A DNA stretch of 35,433 nucleotides, taken from assembly GCA_017619935.1 (NCBI GenBank), contig JAFZRJ010000002.1:1-35433 (forward strand), given 5' to 3'. The stretch comes from Muribaculaceae bacterium (lineage in GTDB: Bacteria; Bacteroidota; Bacteroidia; Bacteroidales; Muribaculaceae). Under the pieces are notes generated by a model. It was given only the letters and a program-made list of their open reading frames with translations, made no database searches and had not been told where the DNA came from. This document shows positions 9,939-18,382 of this stretch, piece by piece; the first letter of the stretch is position 1; each line of letters begins with the position of its first letter. Position numbers and translations under genes: made by a program.

Positions 9939-10457
9939 ATGGTAAAGAAGAATAATAGAGTAAAGACGACAAGCGATATTGAACTGAAAGATCGTCTGGT
10001 GGCCATTAACCGTACCACCAAGGTGACCAAGGGTGGTCGCACATTCACTTTCGCCGCTATCGTGGTGGTGGGTGATGGAAATGGTATCATCGGTTATGGT
10101 CTGGGTAAGGCAAATGAGGTTACCGCCGCTATCGCCAAGGGCGTTGAGATGGCCAAGAAGAACCTCATCAAGGTTCCCGTGTACAAGGGCACCATTCCCC
10201 ACGAGCAGACCGCAAAGTACGGTGGCAGCCGCGTGATCATGATGCCGGCAACCCCCGGTACCGGTGTGAAGGCTGGTGGTGCTATGCGTGCAGTGTTTGA
10301 GAGTATCGGTGTTACCGATGTGATTTGTAAGTCCAAGGGTTCTTCCAACCCCCACAACCTTGTCAAGGCCACCATTAAGGCCCTTGATGAGATGCGTGAC
10401 CCCCTGACGGTGGCTCACTATCGTGGCATCAGCGTGGATAAAGTGTTTAACGGTTAA
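9939..10457 (+). CDS. rpsE: 30S ribosomal protein S5 (uS5)
   Basis: Small-subunit protein at the mRNA entry and important for decoding accuracy; spectinomycin-resistance changes map to its loop. It is 172 residues. The N-terminal double-stranded-RNA-binding-like domain shows [20 protein letters not shown] and [19 protein letters not shown]. The C-terminal domain has [20 protein letters not shown]. It is flanked by rplR and rpmD in the standard order. Confidence 0.99.
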   Translation: MVKKNNRVKTTSDIELKDRLVAINRTTKVTKGGRTFTFAAIVVVGDGNGIIGYGLGKANEVTAAIAKGVEMAKKNLIKVPVYKGTIPHEQTAKYGGSRVIMMPATPGTGVKAGGAMRAVFESIGVTDVICKSKGSSNPHNLVKATIKALDEMRDPLTVAHYRGISVDKVFNG

Positions 10458-10471
10458 TGCAATAAAGTACT

Positions 10472-10657
10472 ATGGCTAAGATTCAAATCAAACAAGTGAA
10501 GAGTCGCATCAATCGTCCGGCACGCCAAAAGCGCACGCTCGACGCGCTTGGACTGCGCAAGATGAATCAAGTGGTTGAGAAGGAAGTTACTCCTTCAATC
10601 ATGGGAATGGTTAACACTGTTCGTCATCTGGTAGAAGTGACCGAGGTGGCTGAATAA
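10472..10657 (+). CDS. rpmD: 50S ribosomal protein L30 (uL30)
   Basis: Small large-subunit protein, 61 residues, with the pattern IKQVKSRINRPARQKRTLDA followed by LGLRKMNQVVEKEVTPSIMG. This length is normal for the bacterial form. It lies between rpsE and rplO as usual. Confidence 0.97.
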   Translation: MAKIQIKQVKSRINRPARQKRTLDALGLRKMNQVVEKEVTPSIMGMVNTVRHLVEVTEVAE

Positions 10658-10677
10658 TTAAAAAAAATACAAAGAAT

Positions 10678-11124
10678 ATGGAATTACATAACTTACAACC
10701 CGCTGTTGGTTCAAACAAGAAGAAACGTCGCATCGGTCGTGGTCCCGGTTCGGGCAAGGGCGGTACGTCAACTCGTGGTCACAAGGGTGCTAAGTCACGC
10801 TCGGGCTACAAGCAGAAAGTTGGTTTCGAAGGCGGTCAGATGCCGTTGCAACGTCGTCTGCCCAAGTTCGGTTTCAAGAACTTCAACCGTGTAGAGTACA
10901 AGGCTATCAACATCAAGACGCTGGAAGAACTCGCACAGAAGGCCAACTTGGAGAAGATTACCATCGCCGACCTGATGCAGGCAGGCATGGTGCGCAAGTC
11001 TCAGCTTGTGAAGATCCTTGGTGTCGGTACGTTGAGCCGTAAGCTTGACGTGGAGGCTAACGCCTTCTCGAAGAAAGCCGAGGAAATCATCACAGCAGCC
11101 GGTGGTTCAATTGCTAAAGTTTAA
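10678..11124 (+). CDS. rplO: 50S ribosomal protein L15 (uL15)
   Basis: Late-assembly large-subunit protein with a long extended N-terminus buried in 23S rRNA. It is 148 residues. The N-terminal region contains KRRIGRGPGSGKGGTSTRG and GGQMPLQRRLPKFGFKN. It ends 5 bases before secY, suggesting tight coupling of ribosome and translocon production. Confidence 0.99.
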   Translation: MELHNLQPAVGSNKKKRRIGRGPGSGKGGTSTRGHKGAKSRSGYKQKVGFEGGQMPLQRRLPKFGFKNFNRVEYKAINIKTLEELAQKANLEKITIADLMQAGMVRKSQLVKILGVGTLSRKLDVEANAFSKKAEEIITAAGGSIAKV

Positions 11125-11129
11125 TTCAG

Positions 11130-12467
11130 ATGAAACTTATTCAAACAATCAAAAACATCTGGAAGATTGAGGAGTTACGCCGCCGTCTGACTATCACATT
11201 CCTGTTCGTGCTCGTGTATCGACTGGGATGTTTTGTGGTGCTTCCCGGTATCAGCCCCCAAGACCTGGAGGCGATGCGTAATTTCACCAACAGTGGTCTG
11301 ATGCAGCTGCTCGACATGTTCTCGGGTGGTGCGTTCTCTCAGGCTTCAATCTTCGCATTGGGTATCATGCCCTACATCACCGCGTCGATTGTCATCCAAC
11401 TCATGGGCATGGTAGTGCCCCAGTTCCAGAAGATGTCGCGCGAGGGTGAGAGCGGCCGCATGAAACTCAATCAGTACACTCGTTACCTCACAGTGCTCAT
11501 CCTGCTCGTTCAGGCTCCCGCCTATCTGGTGAACCTGCAATATCAGGTCAATGCAGCTGGTGGTCATGCACACATCGGAGGTTTCATGATGATATTCTTG
11601 TCCATCGTTCTTACCGCAGGTGCCATGTTCATCATGTGGCTGGGTGAGAAAATCACCGACAAGGGTATTGGTAACGGTATTTCGATCATCATCTTGGTGG
11701 GTATTATCGCCCGTTTCCCTGGCGCCATCATGCAAGAGTTCACCAGCCGTCTGAACACGTCTCAAGGTGGTCTCGTGATGTTCCTGGTGGAAATCGTGAT
11801 TCTGTTTGCTGTCACCGCAGGCGCTGTGATGCTGGTGCAAGGCACACGCAAGGTGCCCGTGCAGTATGCTAAGCGCATTGTGGGCAACAAGCAGTATGGC
11901 GGTGCCCGTCAGTACATCCCTCTGAAGGTCAATGCAGCCAATGTGATGCCTATCATCTTCGCTCAGGCGTTGATGTTCATCCCCATCACGCTCGCCGGAT
12001 TCGGCGCCCGTGGTTCTGAGGGTGGTTTCTGGAGTGGCTTCGCCGCCACGTTCAGCGACATGAACGGCTTCTGGTACAATGCGGTGTATTTCCTGATGAT
12101 TCTCGCGTTCACCTATTTCTACACTGCCATCACCGTGCGTCCTAACGACATGGCCGAGCAGATGAAGAAGAACAGCGGATTCATCCCCGGCGTTAAGCCC
12201 GGCAAGAAGACCGCCGAGTATCTCGATTCGATTATGTCACGCATCACCTTGCCCGGTTCTATTTTCCTGGGCATCGTGGCCATTTTGCCTGCATTCGCTC
12301 GTTTCTTCGGTGTGAACCAGCAGTTCGCCCAATTCTTTGGTGGCACGTCGTTGCTCATCATCGTGGGTGTGGTGCTCGACACGCTGCAGCAAATTGAAAC
12401 CCACCTCATGATGCACCACTATGACGGTCTCATGAAGTCGGGCAAGCTCAAAGGACGTAGCAAGTAA
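11130..12467 (+). CDS. secY: Protein translocase subunit SecY
   Basis: Central channel of the SecYEG translocon in the inner membrane. It is 445 residues with about ten hydrophobic segments. The first follows the N-terminal RRRLTITFLFVLVYRLGCFV. The plug region is at LQLLDMFSGGAFSQASIFALG-like sequence near residues 55-75, and PYITASIVIQLMGMVVPQF follows. The cytoplasmic loop GNGISIIILVGIIARFPGAI and the C-terminal tail MMHHYDGLMKSGKLKGRSK are typical. It lies in the usual place after rplO; adk, which follows secY in many other bacteria, is not here. Confidence 0.99.
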   Translation: MKLIQTIKNIWKIEELRRRLTITFLFVLVYRLGCFVVLPGISPQDLEAMRNFTNSGLMQLLDMFSGGAFSQASIFALGIMPYITASIVIQLMGMVVPQFQKMSREGESGRMKLNQYTRYLTVLILLVQAPAYLVNLQYQVNAAGGHAHIGGFMMIFLSIVLTAGAMFIMWLGEKITDKGIGNGISIIILVGIIARFPGAIMQEFTSRLNTSQGGLVMFLVEIVILFAVTAGAVMLVQGTRKVPVQYAKRIVGNKQYGGARQYIPLKVNAANVMPIIFAQALMFIPITLAGFGARGSEGGFWSGFAATFSDMNGFWYNAVYFLMILAFTYFYTAITVRPNDMAEQMKKNSGFIPGVKPGKKTAEYLDSIMSRITLPGSIFLGIVAILPAFARFFGVNQQFAQFFGGTSLLIIVGVVLDTLQQIETHLMMHHYDGLMKSGKLKGRSK

Positions 12468-12478
12468 AATTCATTTAC

Positions 12479-12485
12479 AAGGAGG
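12479..12485 (+). promoter_or_regulatory. Full Shine-Dalgarno sequence of map
   Basis: AAGGAGG lies 9 bases before the map ATG. It supports the start at 12495 and is one of only three perfect Shine-Dalgarno sequences in the cluster. Confidence 0.8.
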
Positions 12486-12494
12486 AGTTGTTAA

Positions 12495-13280
12495 ATGATT
12501 TATCTGAAGACAGACGAAGAGATAGAACAGCTGCGTGAAGCAAACCTTGTGGTGGCACGTACGCTGGCCGAAGTGGCCAAGCACGTGGCACCCGGGGTGA
12601 CCACGCAGAAGCTCAATCAGGTCGCCGACGACTACATTCGCTCGCAAGATTGTGTCCCCGGCTTCCTCGGGCTCTATGGCTTCCCTGCTTCGGTATGCAT
12701 CTCGGTCAATGAGAACGTGGTTCATGGTATCCCGTCGAATTATGCACTGGAGGAAGGCGACATTGTGTCGGTCGACTGCGGTGCGGTGACCAAAGCCGGA
12801 TTCAACGGTGACTCGACCTACACCTTCTGTGTGGGCGAGGTGAGCGACGAGGTGAAAGCCCTGTTGCGCACGACCAAGGAATCGCTCTATGTGGGCATCG
12901 AGAAAGCAGTGCCAGGAAACCGTATCGGTGACATTGGCAACGCTATCCAGCTCTACTGTGAGAAACGTGGTTACAGCGTGGTTCGCGAGTTGTGCGGACA
13001 TGGTGTGGGCCACAAACTCCACGAGGACCCTGAGGTGCCTAATTACGGCCGTCGCGGCACAGGCGCGCTCATCCGCAATGGAATGTGCATCGCCATCGAG
13101 CCCATGATCAACATGGGCAGCAAGAACATCGTCACCGAGCGTGACGGATGGACTTGCCGCACCCGCGACCGCAAGCCCAGTGCACACTTCGAACACTCAA
13201 TAGCCATTCATCATGGCAAGCCCGACATCTTGTCATCGTTCGACTATATAGCCGACGTGCTGGGTGACCGATTCATTTAA
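12495..13280 (+). CDS. map: Methionine aminopeptidase, type I
   Basis: Removes the N-terminal methionine from nascent proteins in the cytosol. It is 261 residues, the type Ia length with no zinc-finger extension. All five metal ligands are visible: D94 (SVDCG), D106 (FNGDSTYTF), H169 ([13 protein letters not shown]), E202 (CIAIEPMI) and E233 (HFEHSIAIH). The substrate-loop block [14 protein letters not shown] is also present. Located between secY and infA, where it is co-transcribed with the ribosomal genes. Confidence 0.98.
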   Translation: MIYLKTDEEIEQLREANLVVARTLAEVAKHVAPGVTTQKLNQVADDYIRSQDCVPGFLGLYGFPASVCISVNENVVHGIPSNYALEEGDIVSVDCGAVTKAGFNGDSTYTFCVGEVSDEVKALLRTTKESLYVGIEKAVPGNRIGDIGNAIQLYCEKRGYSVVRELCGHGVGHKLHEDPEVPNYGRRGTGALIRNGMCIAIEPMINMGSKNIVTERDGWTCRTRDRKPSAHFEHSIAIHHGKPDILSSFDYIADVLGDRFI

Positions 13281-13305
13281 CCGACACTTTCTTAAAAGAT
13301 ATTTT

Positions 13306-13524
13306 ATGGCAAAACAAACAGCAATCGAACTTGACGGAACCATCATGGAGGCATTGTCCAATGCCATGTTCCGTGTAGAGCTTGAAAATGGTCATCAAAT
13401 TATCGCTCACATCAGCGGTAAGATGCGCATGCATTACATTAAAATTCTGCCTGGCGACAAGGTGCGCGTGGAGATGTCTCCCTACGACCTGAGCAAAGGC
13501 CGAATCTCATTCCGATATAAATAA
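13306..13524 (+). CDS. infA: Translation initiation factor IF-1
   Basis: OB-fold factor that occupies the A site of the 30S subunit during initiation. The start at 13306 ([20 protein letters not shown]) gives 72 residues, exactly the family length; an in-frame ATG at 13264 would overlap map and add non-conserved residues. The block [20 protein letters not shown] and the ending GRISFRYK are diagnostic. Confidence 0.98.
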   Translation: MAKQTAIELDGTIMEALSNAMFRVELENGHQIIAHISGKMRMHYIKILPGDKVRVEMSPYDLSKGRISFRYK

Positions 13525-13559
13525 AACCTGCTGGTTTACTAGCACAATATTTTCAAATT

Positions 13560-13676
13560 ATGAAAGTAAGAGCATCTATCAAAAAGCGTTCGGCCGACTG
13601 CAAGATTGTGCGTCGCAAAGGTCGCTTGTATGTGATTAATAAAAAGAACCCTAAGTTTAAAATGCGTCAGGGTTGA
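13560..13676 (+). CDS. rpmJ: 50S ribosomal protein L36 (bL36), zinc-free form
   Basis: Smallest large-subunit protein, 38 residues, starting [20 protein letters not shown] and ending KFKMRQG. The classical form carries a C-C-C-H zinc ribbon; only one cysteine (C14) remains here, so this is a form that does not bind zinc in the usual way. Position between infA and rpsM is canonical. Its stop codon overlaps the -33 element of the rpsM promoter. Confidence 0.96.
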   Translation: MKVRASIKKRSADCKIVRRKGRLYVINKKNPKFKMRQG

Positions 13677-13703
13677 TAATCCAATTTTTTTTAAGTAATT
13701 TTG
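13672..13703 (+). promoter_or_regulatory. Bacteroidota-type promoter upstream of rpsM
   Basis: A -33 element GTTG (13672-13675) and a -7 element TAATTTTG (13696-13703) are separated by 20 bases, matching the phylum consensus TTTG-N19-20-TAnnTTTG. Transcription would start about 13708, some 17 bases before the rpsM ATG. It would give rpsM-rpsK-rpsD-rpoA-rplQ an independent supply of mRNA. Confidence 0.65.
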
Positions 13704-13724
13704 CAAAAAATTTAAGTAAAGAAT

Positions 13725-14105
13725 ATGGCAATTCGTATTGTGGGTGTTGATTTACCCCAAAATAAACGCGGCGTTATCGCTCTGACCTACATCTTTGGCA
13801 TCGGTCGCAGCTCAGCCGCAAAGATTCTTGAGAAAGCCGGTGTCAGCGAAGACACTAAGGTTAAAGATTGGACCGATAGCGAGGCAGCCAAGGTTCGTGA
13901 GGTGATTTCCAACGACTATAAGGTGGAAGGTGACCTGCGCACCGAGGTGCAGATGAACATCAAGCGATTGATGGACATCGGTTGCTATCGTGGCATTCGC
14001 CATCGTAACGGCCTGCCCGTGCGCGGACAGAGCACGAAGAACAACGCGCGCACTCGCAAGGGTCGCAAGAAAACAGTTGCAAACAAGAAGAAAGCTACTA
14101 AATAA
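13725..14105 (+). CDS. rpsM: 30S ribosomal protein S13 (uS13)
   Basis: Small-subunit head protein that contacts the P-site tRNA and forms intersubunit bridges. It is 126 residues. It begins [20 protein letters not shown] and has the helix-turn-helix segment [19 protein letters not shown]. The tail [20 protein letters not shown] is diagnostic, with a Lys-rich end. A dedicated promoter lies just upstream, and rpsK follows 9 bases later. Confidence 0.99.
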   Translation: MAIRIVGVDLPQNKRGVIALTYIFGIGRSSAAKILEKAGVSEDTKVKDWTDSEAAKVREVISNDYKVEGDLRTEVQMNIKRLMDIGCYRGIRHRNGLPVRGQSTKNNARTRKGRKKTVANKKKATK

Positions 14106-14114
14106 AATTAAAGT

Positions 14115-14504
14115 ATGGCAAAGAAGACAGTCGCAGCAAAGAAGAGAGTTGTTAAGGTTGACGGCGTAGGACAACTTCATGTCCACTCCTCATTCAACAA
14201 CATCATTGTGTGCCTTGCCAACGGCGAGGGACAAGTAATTTCATGGTCTTCGGCAGGTAAGATGGGTTTCCGTGGCAGTAAGAAGAACACTCCTTACGCC
14301 GCTCAGATGGCCGCCCAAGACTGTGCAAAGGTTGCCTATGACCTTGGTTTGCGCAAGGTGAAGGCTTATGTGAAGGGTCCTGGAAACGGACGCGAGTCAG
14401 CAATCCGCACCATCCATGGCGCAGGCATCGCAGTTACCGAGATTATCGACGTGACTCCACTGCCCCACAATGGATGTCGTCCCCCCAAGAGAAGAAGAGT
14501 ATAA
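14115..14504 (+). CDS. rpsK: 30S ribosomal protein S11 (uS11)
   Basis: Small-subunit platform protein next to the E site. It is 129 residues. After a basic N-terminus it shows [40 protein letters not shown] and the C-terminal signature [18 protein letters not shown]. It is followed by the largest gap of the cluster (149 bases) before rpsD. Confidence 0.99.
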   Translation: MAKKTVAAKKRVVKVDGVGQLHVHSSFNNIIVCLANGEGQVISWSSAGKMGFRGSKKNTPYAAQMAAQDCAKVAYDLGLRKVKAYVKGPGNGRESAIRTIHGAGIAVTEIIDVTPLPHNGCRPPKRRRV

Positions 14505-14653
14505 TTTTGGGTTTTCTATTCAACACAATTCGTTATTAAATTTTTCAACGAGTCTCTTATAGTGAATAGATTGCATTTATTTAACAACCTCTCTGCAATC
14601 GCGGCTGCACTATAGTGATTCTAAACATCACACAACTTTAATTATTAGAAACA
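14505..14653 (+). promoter_or_regulatory. Structured leader before rpsD; possible S4 control element
   Basis: The 149-base gap contains several self-complementary blocks. CTATTCA (14516-14522) pairs with TGAATAG (14563-14569). GATTGCA (14569-14575) pairs with TGCAATC (14594-14600). CACTATAGTG (14608-14617) is a perfect 10-base palindrome, and TATAGTGA occurs twice (14558-14565 and 14611-14618), which would allow alternative pairings. No TAnnTTTG promoter is seen. S4 is a known autoregulator in E. coli and Bacillus, so an S4-binding leader is a reasonable inference, but no known S4 motif was recognised. Confidence 0.45.
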
Positions 14654-15262
14654 ATGGCTAGATATATTGGTCCAAAATCTAAGATTGCACGCAAGTTGGG
14701 AGAGCCCATCTATGGCGAAGACAAGGTTCTTGCAAAGAAGAACTATCCTCCTGGCCAGCATGGCAACAACAGAAGAAGAAAACAGTCGGAGTATGGCTTG
14801 CAGTTGCTGGAGAAGCAAAAAGCAAAATACACCTACGGTGTGCTGGAGCGTCAGTTCCGCAACATGTTTGAGAAGGCCTCTTCAATGAAGGGTGTGACCG
14901 GTGAAGTGCTGTTGCAACTTCTCGAGCAACGCCTCGACAACATGGTCTATCGTCTGGGTATCGCCCCCACTCGCGCCGCTGCCCGTCAGCTGGTTCTGCA
15001 CCGTCACATCTCTGTCGACGGTAAGGTGGTGAACATCCCCTCTTACAAGGTGGAGCCCGGCCAGGTGGTCACCGTGCGTGAGAAATCAAAATCGCTTGAG
15101 GTGATTCAAGACGCACTTGCTGGTTTCAATCACAGCAAGTATCCTTGGATTGAATGGGATGAGACCGTCAAGGGCGGCAAATTGTTGCACCTGCCCCAGC
15201 GCGAAGACATTCCTGAGAATATCAAGGAACAATTGATCGTCGAGTTGTATTCTAAACAGTAA
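14654..15262 (+). CDS. rpsD: 30S ribosomal protein S4 (uS4), zinc-free form
   Basis: Primary 16S rRNA-binding protein that nucleates the small-subunit body; in several bacteria it represses its own mRNA. It is 202 residues. It begins [20 protein letters not shown] and carries the S4 domain [20 protein letters not shown] and [20 protein letters not shown]. No cysteines are found at the N-terminus, so the zinc site is absent. A structured leader precedes it and rpoA follows 11 bases later. Confidence 0.99.
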   Translation: MARYIGPKSKIARKLGEPIYGEDKVLAKKNYPPGQHGNNRRRKQSEYGLQLLEKQKAKYTYGVLERQFRNMFEKASSMKGVTGEVLLQLLEQRLDNMVYRLGIAPTRAAARQLVLHRHISVDGKVVNIPSYKVEPGQVVTVREKSKSLEVIQDALAGFNHSKYPWIEWDETVKGGKLLHLPQREDIPENIKEQLIVELYSKQ

Positions 15263-15273
15263 AATCACAGTCC

Positions 15274-16266
15274 ATGGCTATTTTAGCATTTCAGAAACCC
15301 GACAAAGTGTTGATGTTGGAAGCCGACAACACTTTTGGCAAATTCGAGTTCCGCCCCTTGGAGCCCGGTTATGCCGTAACCATTGGCAATGCGCTTCGCC
15401 GCATCCTGCTCAGTGGTCTCGAAGGCTATGCAATTTGCAACATACGCATCGACGGTGTCCAGCATGAGTTCGCAACTATTCCGGGCGTGAAGGAAGACGT
15501 GGCAAACGTTATCCTCAAGCTCAAACAGGTGCGTCTCAAACGCATCGTGGAGGATACCGATACTGAGAAGGCGGTTGTCAAGGTTTCGGGCCAGGATGTG
15601 TTTAAGGCCGGTGATATTGGCAAGGTCCTCAGTGGCTTCGAGGTACTCAACCCCGAACTGGTGATTTGCCATATCGACCCGTCTGCTAGTTTCCAGATTG
15701 AGCTTTCCATCAACAAGGGTCGCGGTTATGTTCCCGCCGACGAGAACAAGAATCCCAACGATCCCATCGACGTCATTGCTATTGACTCGATTTACACGCC
15801 CATCGTGAACGTGATGATTGCTCGTGAGGACTACCGCGTGGAGCAAAAGACCGACTACGAGAAACTCGTGCTTGAAATTACCACCGATGGCTCAATTCAT
15901 CCCAAGGAGGCGCTGAAGGAAGCTGCTAAGATTCTTATCCAGCACTTTATGCTCTTCTCCGATGAGAAGATTGCCATCGACATCAACGAGAATGAGGGTA
16001 ACGAAGAGTTTGACGAGGAAGTTCTGCACATGCGTCAACTGCTCAAGGGCAAGCTCATCGACATGGACTTGTCGGTGCGTGCGCTTAACTGCTTGAAGTC
16101 GGCCGAGGTTGAGACCCTCGGTGAGCTGGTGGTGTTCAACAAGACCGACCTGCTCAAGTTCCGCAACTTCGGTAAGAAGTCACTCAGCGAGCTTGAAGAA
16201 CTTCTCTCTGGCCTTGGCCTGTCATTTGGAATGGATATTTCGAAATATAAATTAGATAAAGAATAA
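15274..16266 (+). CDS. rpoA: DNA-directed RNA polymerase subunit alpha
   Basis: Alpha subunit, whose dimer scaffolds RNA polymerase assembly. It is 330 residues. The N-terminal domain (about 1-235) includes [20 protein letters not shown] and [11 protein letters not shown]-like sequence at residues 185-196. The C-terminal domain (about 255-330) has [16 protein letters not shown]-like sequence and [20 protein letters not shown], so the DNA- and activator-binding part is intact. It precedes rplQ by 6 bases. Confidence 0.99.
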   Translation: MAILAFQKPDKVLMLEADNTFGKFEFRPLEPGYAVTIGNALRRILLSGLEGYAICNIRIDGVQHEFATIPGVKEDVANVILKLKQVRLKRIVEDTDTEKAVVKVSGQDVFKAGDIGKVLSGFEVLNPELVICHIDPSASFQIELSINKGRGYVPADENKNPNDPIDVIAIDSIYTPIVNVMIAREDYRVEQKTDYEKLVLEITTDGSIHPKEALKEAAKILIQHFMLFSDEKIAIDINENEGNEEFDEEVLHMRQLLKGKLIDMDLSVRALNCLKSAEVETLGELVVFNKTDLLKFRNFGKKSLSELEELLSGLGLSFGMDISKYKLDKE

Positions 16267-16272
16267 TTTACA

Positions 16273-16767
16273 ATGAGACATAATAAGAAATTTAATCACC
16301 TGAGCCGTAAGTCTGCACATCGCAGTGCCATGCTTTCAAACATGACATCGTCGCTCATTCTCCACAAGAGAATCGTGACCACTTTGGCCAAGGCCAAGGC
16401 TCTGCGCGTTTATGCCGAGCCCATCATCAACCGTGCTAAGGACGACAGCACCGCCTCTCGTCGCATGGTGTTCAATTACTTGCAGAACAAGGAAGCTGTG
16501 AAGGAGTTGTTCCAGAATGTTGCGCAGAAGATTGCCGACCGTCCCGGTGGCTACACCCGCATCTTGAAGCTGGGTAATCGCTTGGGCGACAACGCCAAGA
16601 CTTGTTTCATCGAGCTTGTTGACTACAACGAGGCAATGCTCGTTGCTAAGGAACAAGAGGGCGCTGCCAAGAAGAAAACCACTCGTCGCAGCCGTCGTTC
16701 GACCAAGAAGGCCGAGGCTCCTGCAGCCGAGACGCCTGCAACCGAAGCTCCTGCAGCTGAAGAGTAA
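16273..16767 (+). CDS. rplQ: 50S ribosomal protein L17 (bL17) with C-terminal extension
   Basis: Large-subunit protein near the tunnel exit. It is 164 residues. The core (residues 1-120) has [40 protein letters not shown] and [20 protein letters not shown]. The remaining 40 residues form a Lys/Arg block followed by an Ala/Pro/Glu-rich tail (repeats of APAAE and APATE). The tail makes it about 35 residues longer than the E. coli protein. It is the last gene of the alpha cluster. Confidence 0.98.
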   Translation: MRHNKKFNHLSRKSAHRSAMLSNMTSSLILHKRIVTTLAKAKALRVYAEPIINRAKDDSTASRRMVFNYLQNKEAVKELFQNVAQKIADRPGGYTRILKLGNRLGDNAKTCFIELVDYNEAMLVAKEQEGAAKKKTTRRSRRSTKKAEAPAAETPATEAPAAEE

Positions 16768-16788
16768 AAAATCGAATTGCATATCAAT

Positions 16789-16819
16789 AAAAGAGCCACG
16801 CTTTAAGTGTGGCTCTTTT
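16789..16819. terminator. Bidirectional intrinsic terminator between rplQ and rnz
   Basis: AAAAGAGCCAC (16789-16799) pairs perfectly with GTGGCTCTTTT (16809-16819), and the inner bases can extend the stem. The stem begins with A's and ends with T's, so each strand reads a GC-rich hairpin followed by a T-run. It ends the ribosomal transcript on + and the convergent rnz transcript on -. Confidence 0.88.
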
Positions 16820-16848
16820 GTTGTATGTATATCTGGGTCAAATCGTTA

Positions 16849-17793
16849 TTAATGATAGGCAGATGGTCTCGTTAGGTCGGTGTTAAGGTCGATGTGAAGC
16901 TGTTCGTTGGCGAGGATGGTGGACGGGAAGACCTCACGCGCTTCGTTGAGGAGCACGGTTTCGTCGGCATATCGGCTGGAGAAATGCCCAATGATAAGGT
17001 TTTTGACACCAGCATCACGAGCGATAATGGCGGCCTCGTGTGCCGTGCTGTGATAGCGATGGTGGGCCTGAGGCTGACATTCGTTGCCGTAGGTGGCCTC
17101 ATGGTAGAGCCAGTCGACACCTTCGACCGCGGCAGCAACACGGTCGCTGGGCGTGGTGTCGCTGCAATAGGCATAACTGCGAGCACGGTCGGCCGGTGTG
17201 GTGAGTGTGTCGTTGGGTATCACCAATCCTTCAGGTGTGACGTAATCCAAACCTTTTCGCAGTGAGTTGATGGCGGCTCGTGGCACGTTGTGAAGTTGTA
17301 AGGCTTCGGGATTGATGTGCCGGAGTTTGGGCTTTTCATCGATGCGGAAACCCACGCAAGGGATGCGGTGTCGCAATGGGAACGACGTGATGGTGACACT
17401 GTCGTTCTCAAATACCGTTTCATGCGTGTTCCCAATGATGTGGAACTGCAAATCGAATGGCCTTTCACGGCAGAAGTAATCCATCCAACTGGCAAACAGC
17501 TGCGCTCCGTCGGCAAAGGTGTGGACAGTGACTGTGCCCGTTTTTCCCAGCAACGCCAAGGTTGACAACAACCCCGGCAACCCGAAGCAGTGGTCGCCAT
17601 GCAAATGACTGATGAAGATGTGGTTCAAGCGTGAAAACTTGAGCCTGCTGCGCCTGATTTCAAGTTGCGCCCCTTCACCGCAGTCAAGCATGAACAGGTT
17701 GTCACGCACGTTGACCACTTGACACGACGGCAGATGCCTCAGCGTGCTGGTGGCAGAACCGCAGCCCAATATGTTCAAATCAAATCTTGTCAT
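16849..17793 (-). CDS. rnz: Ribonuclease Z (tRNA 3' endonuclease)
   Basis: Zinc-dependent metallo-beta-lactamase-fold endonuclease that cuts tRNA precursors after the discriminator base. It is 314 residues. The main zinc motif is HLHGDH at residues 63-68. Other family blocks are ILGCGSATSTLRHLPSCQ at the N-terminus, LDCGEGAQ, the flexible-arm region in the middle, YHEATY, HSTAHEAA and IIGHFSSRY. It is convergent with rplQ and divergent from acpP. The -7 promoter element ends only 7 bases before the ATG, so the mRNA may be nearly leaderless. Confidence 0.96.
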   Translation of the reverse strand: MTRFDLNILGCGSATSTLRHLPSCQVVNVRDNLFMLDCGEGAQLEIRRSRLKFSRLNHIFISHLHGDHCFGLPGLLSTLALLGKTGTVTVHTFADGAQLFASWMDYFCRERPFDLQFHIIGNTHETVFENDSVTITSFPLRHRIPCVGFRIDEKPKLRHINPEALQLHNVPRAAINSLRKGLDYVTPEGLVIPNDTLTTPADRARSYAYCSDTTPSDRVAAAVEGVDWLYHEATYGNECQPQAHHRYHSTAHEAAIIARDAGVKNLIIGHFSSRYADETVLLNEAREVFPSTILANEQLHIDLNTDLTRPSAYH

Positions 17794-17800
17794 GGCAATG

Positions 17801-17832
17801 CAAAATTACTACAATCAGCGCTGGAAATGAAA
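17801..17832 (-). promoter_or_regulatory. Promoter of rnz
   Basis: Read on the - strand, TTTC (17832-17829) and TAATTTTG (17808-17801) are separated by 20 bases, one mismatch from the phylum consensus. The predicted transcription start, about 3-6 bases past the -7 element, falls within a few bases of the rnz ATG at 17793. Confidence 0.6.
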
Positions 17833-17976
17833 ATAGTTACATCATTTAACAAAACGATGTTGCGAAAAATATAAAAAAATATTTAAAATCCCCCTCGGCA
17901 GTGCCCGTATGTTCTAAAAAAGACCAATGGGGCAAAAAATGTAGAATTATTTCTTTATTATCTCAAAATTAATCGC

Positions 17977-17984
17977 TTATTTTG
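17977..17984 (+). promoter_or_regulatory. Possible -7 element for acpP
   Basis: TTATTTTG differs by one base from TAnnTTTG and lies 53 bases before the acpP ATG. No good -33 element is found 20 bases upstream. The rest of the 243-base gap between rnz and acpP is A/T-rich, with a C-run and a G-run (around 17888 and 17928) that could pair. This is a tentative call. Confidence 0.35.
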
Positions 17985-18036
17985 CACCCTGATTCAAAAA
18001 AGGAAATTCGTATTTAACAATTAAAATTAGATGATT

Positions 18037-18273
18037 ATGTCTGAAATTGCTGAAAAAGTGAAATCGATTATCGTTGACAAGCTGGGCGTAAGTGAAGCTG
18101 AAGTTACTCCCGAAGCAACGTTTGCACAGGATCTGGGTGCTGATTCTCTCGACACCGTAGAGCTCATTATGGAACTTGAGCGTGAATTCGACGTGAAGAT
18201 TCCCGAGTCTCAGTCTGATTCGATTCAAACTGTTGGCGATGCCATCAAGTTCATTGAGGACGCAAAGGCTTAA
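18037..18273 (+). CDS. acpP: Acyl carrier protein
   Basis: Carries the growing acyl chain on a phosphopantetheine arm during fatty acid synthesis. The start at 18037 ([20 protein letters not shown]) gives 78 residues, the usual size; the ATG two codons upstream (18031) is an alternative. The attachment serine is S37 in the [14 protein letters not shown] motif. The protein is strongly acidic, as expected. It heads the conserved acpP-fabF-rnc cluster. Confidence 0.98.
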   Translation: MSEIAEKVKSIIVDKLGVSEAEVTPEATFAQDLGADSLDTVELIMELEREFDVKIPESQSDSIQTVGDAIKFIEDAKA

Positions 18274-18285
18274 ACTTATTTCTTG

Positions 18286-18349
18286 ACTCACCCTTCGCAG
18301 GATTGTTGTGCCCAAAGCCCAAACACCTGCGGAGGATGAGTTTTATTTT
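18286..18349 (+). terminator. Large hairpin with T-rich tail between acpP and fabF
   Basis: ACTCACCCTTCGCAGG (18286-18301) pairs with CCTGCGGAGGATGAGT (18326-18341) over 16 positions with only G-T wobbles, followed by TTTATTTT. This looks like an intrinsic terminator inside an operon and would let acpP mRNA be much more abundant than fabF-rnc mRNA. Confidence 0.7.
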
Positions 18350-18382
18350 ACGACTTTTACTCCCCTCTAATAAAGAGATATT

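Noticed and set aside
12468-12494. Loss of adk between secY and map
   Set aside because: Its absence here is probably normal gene order for this phylum, so it is not evidence of a deletion.
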